Below, piece after piece: positions 20,516 to 31,169 of a stretch of DNA of 64,000 nucleotides (the first letter of the stretch is position 1; each line of letters begins with the position of its first letter). The notes beneath the pieces are model-generated. The model searched no databases. It had not been told where the DNA came from and saw only the letters and a program-made list of their open reading frames with translations. The position numbers were made by a program, and so were the translations under genes. The stretch covers positions 7,277,001 through 7,341,000 of the forward strand of contig JALMGJ010000006.1 of NCBI GenBank assembly GCA_023362775.1. Reading direction: 5' to 3'. The DNA is from Charina bottae (taxonomy: Eukaryota > Chordata > Lepidosauria > Squamata > Charinaidae).

Positions 20516-20897
20516 TATATGATTGTCAGGATAACTGGAACCGAGAATGCAAGTGAACGGCGGTGCCTTCATAAAAGGATATTCAAAATGCTGCCGTCTG
20601 CGTGATTAGATATATTGAAAAATGAAGAATTACTAGGCGTTTCCTTCTCTGCGAGCCCAGCTGAAAGAAGCAGGAGCTGTACAGAAGCTTCAGTTTCTTT
20701 GTTAAAGCAGTGAATAGGTTGTATCATGTTTGATTACCAAAGGTTGGATGAGGTGAAGCAATTCATTCTTGAAGTCTGATCAGTGGTCGCTGTTCTGGAA
20801 TTTTGTGACAGCTAAGAGAGAAAGCAGAACATGCCGCCACCGAGAGCCAGTTTTACAGTCCCTGGAATTGTGTGGCCAAATTCTGCCAGTGTGATGG

Positions 20898-21293
20898 TGT
20901 CATGAACTGATACACAGATATTAACTCAGGAACTCTCAATTACACGCCATGAGGTGAAGTAGAAGAGTACTTTATTAATACAGATGCTCAGTCCAAGCCA
21001 AAGATCAGTCTGAGAAAAAGTGTGCAAATGCTAAGATAAAATCCCCCTTCTTCTCTAACCCCTCCCTAACTGCTAAATCTATCTAACAGTAAAATTCCAG
21101 GTTCTCTATCTCACATTCCTTACTAACTAGCAGTGATAAGCCAGCTGCTGACCTTGGAGGTGCCAGGCCTCTTACCACTCCTACTTTTCCCATACCCAAA
21201 GGCTACTACAAGTCTGCTAATCCAAACACAACTACTACAAGCCCCATCTATTCTAATCTTCGCCTTTATTCTGGAAGGATACACATCCTGACA
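20898..21293 (-). mobile_element. solo LTR with 5-bp target duplication
   Basis: A 396-bp block running from TGTCATGAACTG to CATCCTGACA with inverted TGTCA/TGACA tips. Perfect 5-bp duplications GATGG lie at 20893-20897 and 21294-21298. TTTATT at 20971-20976 is an AATAAA on the minus strand, so the LTR reads leftward. No internal retroviral genes flank it; a recombined solo LTR is the simplest reading. Confidence 0.8.
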
Positions 21294-21424
21294 GATGGTT
21301 TCTTTTTGAATAATCTCTGAATAATCTTCACCCCAAAGATGAATATTTTGGTCGTTAGCCCTTCTGGAAATCTCACTGTCATGCTGCCTCTACTAAGCAT
21401 CAGGTGGCAGGGTAATCTGTCAAG

Positions 21425-22520
21425 ACAGTCTATTTATTTAATTTATATGCCCCTGCCCCAATCTCAAATACATGACTCCAGGCAGCTACCAATGCTTAAA
21501 AATAAAGTAACATAAATAACAGCCAGGAAAAAGGTCAGCCTTACAAGGTAGTCCTACTTAGTACTAGGTCTAACTTTATTGTAAGGTTACATTAACAGAG
21601 TCTTGCAAGTCTGAAAGTACATCTCTCCCCGTCGCCTTTACAGTCCAAGAAATTAGGGACGGTCTCTGCTGAGATGTTTGCCATGCCCCCATTCCTTCTG
21701 CAGACTCAGTTTATTTATTTATTAAATTTCTCTGCCGCCCATCTCGTGTACAACGACTGGGCGGCTTACAAAGAATAAAAATGGCAAGTCACTAAAAACA
21801 ATTCCGTATAACTATAAATATAAAAGCATATAAATACAAATATAAAATATAAGTTCCAGATGGGAAATAAGGTCTTATCCTGGCACCCTTACGGGGCCAA
21901 CCACCCCCATGAATAGCTGTCCCCCATCCCAGGCCAGGTGGCATAACCATGTTTTTACTGCCTTTTGAAAGGCTGGGAGAGTGGGGGCCTGTCTTACCCC
22001 AGGGGGTAGCTTGTCCCAGAGGGCGGGTGCCACAGCAGAAAAGGCCCTCCTGGACCCTGCCAATCGGCAATCCCTCATGGACAGGGTCCATAACATGCCC
22101 TCTCTGCCTGACCGGGTGGGACGGGTCAGTTGCTATTTGACTGTTGTCTAGTCTGCAGCTCTTCCTCCTGTCTCCCAAGGTCATTCCCACATACCACTGC
22201 AAAAACAGCTAACAACAACAATACAGAATTAATAACAAGGCTTAATACAACCATGAAACAGGCTCACCCATACCTCCAGGTTTTCAAGGCTTTATGGAAA
22301 GTCAGCAGGGTTGGGGCGAGTCTTATCTCTAGGGGAATGATGTGCTAGAGGTGGGTGCCATGACAGAAAAGGCTCTCCTCCTGGGTCCCCATAGATAACC
22401 CTCCCAATGGATGGGACCCGGGACACGTCTCTTCTGCTGGATCTAACCAGATGGGTACATAAAACCCGGGAGTCCAGCTTATTTTCTGGACTTACGGAAG
22501 CAGCCGCAGTCCTGTTTGGG
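21425..22520 (-). mobile_element. L2/CR1-like LINE remnants, minus strand
   Basis: LINE-tail phrases at 21425-21530 and 21710-21790 (GCCGCCCATCTCGTGTACAA) are followed on the minus strand by decayed coding sequence such as LAGSRRAFSAVAPALWDKLP and AFQKAVKTWLCHLAW. A second diverged copy is near 22250-22470. 21555-21700 carries the GTCTTGCAAGTCTG LTR-like end. This is intergenic, downstream of ATP5F1C. Confidence 0.65.
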
Positions 22521-22648
22521 AGCCTGAAGTGCTCATTTGTCTGGTCAGCTATTTCATACACACACACAATTTGCTACTGGCACTTAGTACAAAACTAGGA
22601 GTTGCCGACAAAAGAAGCATTCAGACTTTCTCTGACGATCCTGGAGAG

Positions 22649-22905
22649 CAGAGCTTTCCAAACTGTGTGTCGGGACACGTTAGTGTGTCGGCTGCAGTGT
22701 TTGGTTGTGTCGCGGCTGCTGCTGCCTCCGAGCCCTGCCAGGATTCCACGCAGGTCCTAGTGCCTGCCTTGTGCCCTGCTGCCTCCAAACCTGCTGATTC
22801 CGCGCAGGTCCTAGTGCCTGCCTTGTGCCCTGCCGTAAGAGTGTGTCGCAAAATGATGCCTGTCTAAAAAGTGTGTCACCAACATGAAAGGTTTGGAAAG
22901 CTCTG
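22649..22905. mobile_element. hAT element, CAGAGCTTTCC family, copy C
   Basis: A 257-bp element from CAGAGCTTTCCAAACTGTG to GGTTTGGAAAGCTCTG. The 8-bp flanks CTGGAGAG and CTGTAGAG differ at one base. The interior matches copy B in inverse orientation. Confidence 0.87.
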
Positions 22906-23489
22906 CTGTAGAGCCTTGTCTCAAATCTTAAATGGCCTGTTCCAGCTTAGGCGTCCTTTAATATGGGACGAACACTCAGCTTCTTAGCTGGCCTGCTACA
23001 AAGAAAATTGCTTCCAAGCACAGATTCCTCCTATGAGGGTGGAGAGCCGTTTCTGCCCTTTTCTAAGTATTTAAAAAAGTCACGAAGAATTAAAACTGCT
23101 TCTTGAAGACACGGTCTTAGATCCTTCTAAAAAGAAAACTGACCAAGATTGTTAGTGCTGGTTTTGTATGTGCATAAATTGTATGAGAGATGACTCTTCA
23201 GCGCGCTATGCCAGTAGTGTTGCTATTGAAGTTCTCTTGCTCATTTGACCTTTTTTCCTTAAAGTGCTCAATAACACCCCTCCAAATCACCCCTAGTATT
23301 AAGTAAAGATGATGCATCCCCAAATAATATTCCCCCTCCCCCCAAAAGCTAAGGTAAGGAAGCCAAAACAGTAGAATACTGACTGCTTAAAACTATAATG
23401 CAAACATAATCCCATCATCTGCATGTCACTGATCAGTACTTCCAAAACAATTGATTACAATTTACAGTGACTGGAAAGGGAGAGATGAA

Positions 23490-23690
23490 AATATTATTTT
23501 ATTTATTTTATTTATTTTATTTTATTTTAATTTATTTTATTTTAATTTATTTTAATTATTTAATTTATTCATTTAGAGTTGTTTACTTAAATTATAGCCG
23601 CCCACTCCAGTAGGCTCTGGGCAGCTTACAAAACACACAGAAAAATAAAAACGGTTAAAATCATACAGAAAGTGACAAAGGATAAACATG
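23490..23690. repeat. (ATTTT)n-like tract and LINE tail
   Basis: An imperfect ATTTT/ATTT tract (23490-23570) leads into GCCGCCCACTCCAGTAGGCTC, the LINE-tail phrase. Confidence 0.8.
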
Positions 23691-23904
23691 AATAGCTTGT
23701 TATTTTAGTCAAGGATTTCTAAAAGTAATAACGAAAGCTGTTTTGGTGGAAACAATTCTCGATCTTGCCTCCCTAGTAAATTTCCTCCCATAGTGGAGAA
23801 TTCAATGCCATGGGAGCACTTCTGTTTTGTGAGCCAAGAATTGGAAACCCTTTAATATTTCTTCAGATAAATTCAGTTTCTCAGGAAGTGTGTGTGTGTA
23901 TCTG

Positions 23905-24186
23905 TATATCTGTAGTTTGAATTTACAAACGTGCCAAATACCAATCCTGTAGAACCAAAAATCACTATTGACGACACCCCGCTGACAAATGTAAACAGCT
24001 TCAAATACTTGGGAAGCATCATCTCAAGCGATGGGTCTTTGGACAAAGAAATTGACTCCAGGATCAGCAAGGCCAGCCAGGCTCTGGGGCGGCTGTGTAC
24101 CAGAGTGCTCAATCAACACAATGTCCGCATCTCCACAAAGCTGAAAGTCTACAGGACTGTAGTTATCCCTTCTCTCCTATATAGAT
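23905..24186 (+). mobile_element. non-LTR retrotransposon fragment (RT thumb region)
   Basis: The reading frame gives ITIDDTPLTNVNSFKYLGSI, then DKEIDSRISKASQALGRL and LKVYRTVVIPSLLYRC. This is the connection region after the YADD box in LINE reverse transcriptases and is similar in arrangement to residues about 225-310 of the ORF at 38314. Both ends are truncated. Confidence 0.8.
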
Positions 24187-24439
24187 GTAAGTTTGCCTCC
24201 CTACTGCAAGTCTTCCTACATACAGCTGGAGGGTACTGGCTGGGTTCACATAATATCTAGAACCATATAGTAACCAAATGAACTGGGTTTATACAACCTG
24301 CTAACCCAAGGGTCGGAAATGGCGGCTCGCGAGCCACATGCGGCTCTTTGGCCCCTTGAGTGTGGCTCTTCCGCAGCTGAACTCACCCCGCCCCTTCCAC
24401 GTGATTGGATCCCGCCCCCAAACTCTTACGCTCTTACGC

Positions 24440-25840
24440 GCGCGCGCTCTCGCTGTCCAAGGCCGGGGCCACCCGCAGCCGCCCACACCTCGCGCACAGC
24501 CCGCGGGGCTCTCTGCCGCTCCCTTCAACGGAGGAGGGACCGGCGTGCCTTGGGAGCTGCTGCTGGCGGCATGTCTGGGCGAGGCGCGCGGGCGGAGCTG
24601 CCCGTCTGGCACTTGGGCGCTCCCGAGCCTCTTCCCTTCTCCCTCGCCACGTTCGGGCGTTGAGGCCAGGCAAAGCCGGGCGGTCGCGCAGGGGTGAGGT
24701 GAGGAGTCCCGCTCCTGCGCCTACCGCCACATCCGTCCGTTCCCGGCCTCTCTCCCCATATCCGGCGGGTGCCCATGCCAGAATCCCCGCGACCCGGAGG
24801 CAGCGACTGCTCGGAGGGCCCCAGCGAGAAGAGGCGCGTGATCCCCGGTGGATCCCTTCGAGGGGCCGCGGGGCTTCCCCGCTTTCCTCCCAAGGAGGCC
24901 TCGACGGCGCACCCTCCCGCCCCATCAATCCCCCCACCCCGCCGTTGGGCGTCAGAGGCTGAAAGGATGTGGCAGGAACGGCCCTGGAAAGCGGGGCCTG
25001 CGGAGCGCCACCTTTGGGGAGGAGGGTCCAGCCGGCGAGCAATGGCGGCACCGGAGTTTTCGCCGGAGCGCTGTCTGTCGGGAGAGAAAAGCAGCCACCG
25101 CACAGGCCCGCTTAAAAAACCACCACCCCGAAACTGCTTTCGAGCCGCCTCTCCGGAGGGTCCCTGCGGTCCCGCCGGGTGCACCCCCCCACCCCGCCGT
25201 TTGGCGTCCTCTCCCCCCGCTAACCCGAGCCCTGCGGCGGCCGGGGGAAGCTGAGCCAGGCGGGGGTGCAGCGGGCCCAGCGGCGCGCTGAGGGCGAAGA
25301 GCCGCCTGCTCTCCCCTTGGCCGCCTCCGGTCGCTACAGTCGCCCCGCCGGAACGGAGCCTGGCTTGGCTCCCCCGGCCACCGCAGGGCTCGGGTTAGCG
25401 GGGGGAGAGGACACCGAACGGCGGGGTGGGGGGGTGCACCCGGCGGGACCGCAGGGACCCTCCGGAGAGGCGGCTCGAAAGCGGTTTCGGGGTGGTTGTT
25501 TTTTAAGCGGGCCTGTGCGGTGGCTGCTTTTCTCTCCCCACAGACAGCGCGGGCGGGCGGGTCCTCTGGAAGGAGGCCGGCCGGAGTTCTGCTTGCAGCG
25601 GACGAGTTGCTGCTGGGCCGAGCAGATGCTTTTGAGACCTAACGGCGGGGTTACATCGGGACCGAGTCCGGCCTATCCCCGGTCTGTGTCGCGTTAATGC
25701 CGCCCCCTTTCCCACCTGGGAGGCCAGCTTGCAGCGCAAACGGCAGTCGCTTACTGAGCGAGTGCATTTTAAAATCTGCTTAACCCCCCCCCGCACTTCT
25801 CCCTCTTTGAAAAAGGAAGGCCGGAAAAGCGCAGTTTCAG
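24440..25840 (+). repeat. left inverted arm of the foldback element
   Basis: About 1.4 kb, matched as reverse complement by 27560-28960. Check points: GCCCATGCCAGAATCC near 24775 pairs with GGATTCTGGCATGGGC near 28620, and AGTGCATTTT at 25761 pairs with AAAATGCACT ending at 27644. Near 24480-24510 the left arm has a short block missing from the right arm. Confidence 0.85.
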
Positions 25841-27556
25841 TCTTGCGTTAAAGGGAGAAGCTGCCCTTAATGACAAGGCCATTCAAGTTGGAGAAACCTC
25901 GCGGGATGGGCGGAATCGCTACACAAGCCACACGCCCCATTTCGTTCCTCCTTCCCTATCGCTTAATTGCCAGGTGCTCCTCCGCTGGAAACCCCACGCT
26001 GTCTGTCGGGAGAGAAAAGCAGCCACCGCACAGGCCCGCTTAAAAAACAACCACCCCGAAACCGCTTTCGGCGTCCTCTCCCCCCGCTAACCCGAGTCGC
26101 TACAATCGCCCCGCCGGAACGGAGCCTGGCTTGGCTCCCCCGGCCACCGCAGGGCTCGGGTTAGCGGGGGGAGAGGACGCCGAACGGCAGGGTGGGGGGG
26201 TGCACCCGGCGGGACCGCAGGGACCCTCCGGAGAGGCGGCTCGAAAGCGGTTTCGGGGTGGTGGTTTTTTAAGCGGGCCTGTGCGGTGGCTGCTTTTCTC
26301 TCCCGACAGACAGCGCTCCGGCGAAAACTCCGGTGCCGCCATTGCTCGCCGGCTGGACCCTCCTCCCCAAAGGTGGCGCTCCGCAGGCCCCGCTTTCCAG
26401 GGCCGTTCCTGCCACATCCTTTCAGCCTCTGACAGCGCGGGCGGGTCCTCTGGAAGGAGGCCGGCCGGAGTTCTGCTTGCAGCGGACGAGTTGCTGCTGG
26501 GCCGAGCAGATGCTTTTGAGACCTAACGGCGGGGTTACATCGGGACCGAGTCCGGCCTATCCCCGGTCTGTGTCGCGTTAATGCCGCCCCCTTTCCCACC
26601 TGGGAGGCCAGCTTGCAGCGCAAACGGCAGTCGCTTACTGAGCGAGTGCATTTTAAAATCTGCTTAACCCCCCCCCCCCCCCGCACTTCTCCCTCTTTGA
26701 AAAAGGAAGGCCGGAAAAGCGCAGTTTCAGTCTTGCGTTAAAGGGAGAAGCTGCCCTTAATGACAAGGCCATTCAAGTTGGAGAAACCTCGCGGGATGGG
26801 CGGAATCGCTACACAAGCCACACGCCCCATTTCGTTCCTCCTTCCCTATCGCTTAATTGCCAGGTGCTCCTCCGCTGGAAACCCCACGCTGTCTGTCGGG
26901 AGAGAAAAGCAGCCACCGCACAGGCCCGCTTAAAAAACAACCACCCCGAAACCGCTTTCGCCGTCCTCTCCCCCCGCTAACCCGAGTCGCTACAATCGCC
27001 CCGCCGGAACGGAGCCTGGCTTGGCTCCCCCGGCCACCGCAGGGCTCGGGTTAGCGGGGGGAGAGGACGCCGAACGGCAGGGTGGGGGGGTGCACCCGGC
27101 GGGACCGCAGGGACCCTCCGGAGAGGCGGCTCGAAAGCGGTTTCGGGGTGGTGGTTTTTTAAGCGGGCCTGTGCGGTGGCTGCTTTTCTCTCCCGACAGA
27201 CAGCGCTCCGGCGAAAACTCCGGTGCCGCCATTGCTCGCCGGCTGGACCCTCCTCCCCAAAGGTGGCGCTCCGCAGGCCCCGCTTTCCAGGGCCGTTCCT
27301 GCCACATCCTTTCAGCCTCTGACAGCGCGGGCGGGTCCTCTGGAAGGAGGCCGGCCGGAGTTCTGCTTGCAGCGGACGAGTTGCTGCTGGGCCGAGCAGA
27401 TGCTTTTGAGACCTAACGGCGGGGTTACATCGGGACCGAGTCCGGCCTATCCCCGGTCTGTGTCGCGTTAATGCCGCCCCCTTTCCCACCTGGGAGGCCA
27501 GCTTGCAGCGCAAACGGCAGTCGCTTACTGAGCGAGTGCATTTTAAAATCTGCTTA
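25545..27556 (+). repeat. tandem repeat, period about 885-890 bp, about 2.3 copies
   Basis: The units run about 25545-26430, 26431-27320 and a partial 27321-27556. The phrase CAGGTGCTCCTCCGCTGGAA recurs exactly 890 bp apart (start near 25972 and 26862). The copies look nearly identical apart from homopolymer length (C7 versus C14 near 25790/26680). Each unit contains its own inverted repeat (GCCACCGCACAGGCCCGC versus its reverse complement). Confidence 0.85.
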
Positions 27557-27559
27557 AGA

Positions 27560-28960
27560 CTGAAACTGCGCTTTTCCGGCCTTCCTTTTTCAAAGAGGGA
27601 GAAGTGCGGGGGGGTGGGTGGTTAAATAGATTTTAAAATGCACTCGCTCAGTAAGCGACTGCCGTTTGCGCTGCAAGCTGGCCTCCCAGGTGGGAAAGGG
27701 GGCGGCATTAACGCGACACAGACCGGGGATAGGCCGGACTCGGTCCCGATGTAACCCCGCCGTTAGGTCTCAAAAGCATCTGCTCGGTCCAGCAGCAACT
27801 CGTCCGCTGCAAGCAGAACTCCGGCCGGCCTCCTTCCAGAGGACCCGCCCGCCCGCGCTGTCTGTGGGGAGAGAAAAGCAGCCACCGCACAGGCCCGCTT
27901 AAAAAACCACCACCCCGAAACCGCTTTCGAGCCGCCTCTCCGGAGGGTCCCTGCGGTCCCGCCGGGTGCACCCCCCCCACCCCGCCGTTCGGTGTCCTCT
28001 CCCCCCGCTAACCCGAGCCCTGCGGTGGCCGGGGGAGCCAGGCCAGGCTCCGTTCCGGCGGGGCGACTGTAGCGACCGGAGGCGGCCAAGGGGAGAGCAG
28101 GCGGCTCTTCGCCCTCAGCGCGCTGCTGGGCCCGCTGCACCCCCGCCTGGCTCGGCTTCCCCCGGCCGCCGCAGGGCTCGGGTTAGCGGGGGGAGAGGAC
28201 GCCAAACGGCGGGGTGGGGGGGTGCACCCGGCGGGACCGCAGGGACCCTCCGGAGAGGCGGCTCGAAAGCGGTTTCGGGGTGGTGGTTTTTTAAGCGGGC
28301 CTGTGCGGTGGCTGCTTTTCTCTCCCGACAGACAGCGCTCCGGCGAAAACTCCGGTGCCGCCATTGCTCGCCGGCTGGACCCTCTTCCCCAAAGGTGGCG
28401 CTCCGCAGGCCCCGCTTTCCAGGGCCGTTCCTGCCACATCCTTTCAGCCTCTGACGCCCAACGGCGGGGTGGGGGGATTGATGGGGCGGGAGGGTGCGCC
28501 GTCGAGGCCTCCTTGGGAGGAAAGCGGGGAAGCCCCGCGGCCCCCCGAAGGGATCCACCGGGGATCACGCGCCTCTTCTCGCTGGGGCCCTCCGAGCAGT
28601 CGCTGCCTCCGGGTCGCGGGGATTCTGGCATGGGCACCCGCCGGATATGGGGAGAGAGGCCGGGAACGGACGGATGTGGCGGTAGGCGCAGGAGCGGGAC
28701 TCCTCGCCTCGCCCCTGCGCGACCGCCCGGCTTTGCCTGGCCTCAATGCCCGAACGTGGCGAGGGAGAAGGGAAGAGGCTCGGGAGCGCCCAAGTGCCAG
28801 ACGGGCAGCTTCGCCCGCGCGCCTCGCCCAGACATGCCGCCAGCAGCAGCTCCCAAGGCACGCCGGTCCCTCCTCCGTCGAAGGGAGCGGCAGAGAGGGT
28901 GGCCCCGGCCTTGGAGAGCTGGGGTGCAGGGGGACGGGAGTGTCGCCGGCAGCCCGCGAG
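27560..28960 (-). repeat. right inverted arm of the foldback element
   Basis: The reverse complement of 24440-25840. It ends near a segment (28960-29010) just before the 37-bp minisatellite, which has only one counterpart unit in the left arm (near 24385). Confidence 0.85.
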
Positions 28961-29014
28961 GACCGGCCATGGAAGGTGAGCGAGGACCGGGGTGGCCGGC
29001 CAAGCGCAGCGCAG

Positions 29015-29165
29015 CCCTTCCACGCGATTGGATCCCGCCCCCAAACCCCGCCCCTTCCACGCGATTGGATCCCGCCCCCAAACCCCGCCCCCTTCCACGC
29101 GATTGGCTCCTGCCCGCAAACCTCGCCCCCTTCCACACGATTGGCCCCCGCCCGCAAACCCCGCC
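29015..29165 (+). repeat. 37-38-bp minisatellite with inverted CCAAT and GC boxes
   Basis: Four units start at about 29015, 29052, 29090 and 29128. Each has CCTTCCAC(G/A)CGATTGG followed by CCCGCCC(G/C)CAAACC. ATTGG is an inverted CCAAT box and CCGCCC a GC box. Confidence 0.9.
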
Positions 29166-29480
29166 CCCTGGCTCTCGAGCACTTAAAAATGTGCACGAGC
29201 ATACCAAAATGGCTCTCGGCTCAAAAAGTTTGCCGACCCTTGTGCTAACCCACAAAAAAACTAACCAAACTTAGTATGGCAGCAGCTGCTAAATCTTTCA
29301 CTAAGCTGGTTAAGTGTGGTGTGTGAACCCAACCTCTGGTTGTACTGCCTTGGGTGGGGTTGAGTTATATTATAGCTTAGTGCAGGGATGAAGGGCTGGC
29401 ATCATTCCAGATGCTGCTAAGCTGCAACTCCCAGTATCTTCCACCAGTCATCCTGCTCCATGAAGCTGTTGGGAGTTGTA

Positions 29481-29872
29481 CAGGTAGTCCTCAACTTATG
29501 ACCACAATAGGGAGCAGAAAATTCATTGTTAAGCGGTGTGGTCGTTAAGCAAGGCATCATGTGACCGTACCCGATTTCACGAAATTTTTTGCAGCGGTCA
29601 TTAAGCAAATTACATGGTCGTTAAGTGAATCATGCGGTTCCCCATTGATTTTGCTTGGAAGCCGACTGGGAAGGTCACAAATGGCGATTATGTGACCCTG
29701 GGATGCTGCAACCGTTGTAAATACATGCCGGTTGCCAAGTACCTGAATTTTGATCAAATGACCGTGGGGATGCTCTGATGGTCGTGTGAGGACTGGTCAC
29801 GAGTCACTTTTTCAGCACCGGCGTAACTTCGAATGCTCGCTAAATGAATGGTCGTAAGTCGAGAACTACCTG
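29481..29872. mobile_element. complete TA-flanked DNA transposon (CAGGTAGTCCTCAACTTA family)
   Basis: A 392-bp non-autonomous element with inverted ends CAGGTAGTCCTCAACTTATG and GTAAGTCGAGAACTACCTG, and TA on both sides (29479-29480, 29873-29874). The repeated phrases GTCGTTAAGC and GTTAAGTGAAT suggest internal subrepeats. Tc1/mariner class is likely; there is no ORF. Confidence 0.85.
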
Positions 29873-29899
29873 TAGTTTGGAGGCAACAAGTTCCCAATC

Positions 29900-31157
29900 A
29901 TTGGCTTTGTGCTTTCATAAGCAGTTTATGCAAATCTGGGTCTTCTTGTGTGTGTCCTCACACATCCAGTCTACAGTCATCTTTAAGTCTTTTTTGCTAG
30001 TATGGGTTGCACTGCTTCACCCCTAGTTGTGATAGAATAAGGGGGAAATTATATTCATCTCCATCCAATGTGTTAGCAGCAGCATTTTGGGGAAAGCTGA
30101 AGTAAAAGGAAAATACAAGAACTACAGCAGGTCCATTCATGCGCCACCTGCATCAAAACAGTTAAAGTTGGGTGGATTTAATGATAAGCATTGCTACACT
30201 TTTGGAAATACCCCAACCTTCATTTTCCTATAACGTGAGAACCAGAACATCTTATGCCTTAATAAAAAAGGGGTCTTCAAGGCTGTGGCACTTTCTCTAT
30301 CATGCTCCCTGTCTTTGCATTCAACATTTCAGTTTTGCCAGCTGCTTAAAAAGTGGTTCTTCAACTGGTTTTTCAGTTTGTGCCTATGGAGACTTTGCAC
30401 TGATTGTTTTATAGGAATGGTTTCTTCACTGTTTCATGTTTTATTCCAATTCTGTGAAACTCTGATTTCTGTATTAAGCATGGTATGTAATTGCATAGTT
30501 TTTCCTCCTTTTAAAATTATTGAAGCCCATCTTTGGCATCTAAAAAGTCCCTGGAGGCAAGCAATAGTAGATTGTGAAGCAAAGGATAAAATATCATCCA
30601 CTGTAATGAACAAAGAGAGATAAATCTGGCATGAAACTCCATAGAGCTCTCCACTGTTGAAAATCCATTGCCAAGGCAGGTTTCCAAAACCCCAGTGTTA
30701 CCTCTATGTAAGTGCATAAAATAAAACATTCATCTTAGTTGCTGAAGTGGCCAACCCAAATGCCCACTGGGGACCACAGTATGAGCCAGCTACAAATAGT
30801 CACGGCTGCTAAATGCAAACAGATCCCCCTCCAAGAAATTTATTTACTTTGAAGATGTGATGAACCTGGGAATTTCAATAGACTATGTACCATCAAGTCA
30901 TTTTTGGCTCCTAGCAACCACATTGATAGATTTTCTCCATGACGATCTGTCCCTAACCCAGTACATGCCTATCCTGGATCTATATCCAATCATTTTTATG
31001 CCATGGTGAGTTCTAGGAAGGGAGAAAACATTCTGTATGTCATGCAGGAGGCTTTAAGTCTAAAGTATAAAAGAATCCTGAGGTTGGATCAGGCCAAGAA
31101 CCCATTTAGTCAATATTCTGTATCACATAGTGACCAATCAGATAAATCCTGGAAGCT
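29900..31157. other. intergenic, few recognisable features
   Basis: AT-rich sequence with no exon recognised. 30880-31000 (CCATCAAGTCATTTTTGGCT, GATTTTCTCCATGACGATCT) resembles an old BovB/RTE-type fragment also seen at 46440-46520. 31080-31157 (TTGGATCAGGCCAAGAACCC) looks like another dispersed-repeat piece into which the BovB at 31170 inserted. Confidence 0.5.
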
Positions 31158-31169
31158 AAGAAGCATTGA

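Larger units (their letters stand above)
24307..29242. mobile_element. 4.9-kb GC-rich foldback hAT-like element
   Basis: The ends are CAAGGGTCGG on the left and CCGACCCTTG on the right. Perfect 8-bp duplications TGCTAACC lie at 24299-24306 and 29243-29250. The right end read inward (CAAGGGTCGGCAAACTTTTT) has the classic look of hAT termini. Inside, 24440-25840 is an inverted copy of about 27560-28960, with a nearly constant coordinate sum near 53406. The centre (25545-27556) is a tandem repeat with a period near 890 bp. Sequence is extremely CpG-rich on both strands. No transposase was recognised; long open frames on both strands are by-products of GC content. The flanks are ordinary AT-rich DNA. 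Confidence 0.85.

Noticed and set aside
24405..29274. Long open reading frames on both strands (up to 350 codons) in the GC-rich block
   Set aside because: The same peptides appear on opposite strands because of the inverted repeat, composition is Pro/Arg/Gly/Ala-rich, and several frames are open at once. This is what few-stop GC-rich DNA gives; no domain was recognised.
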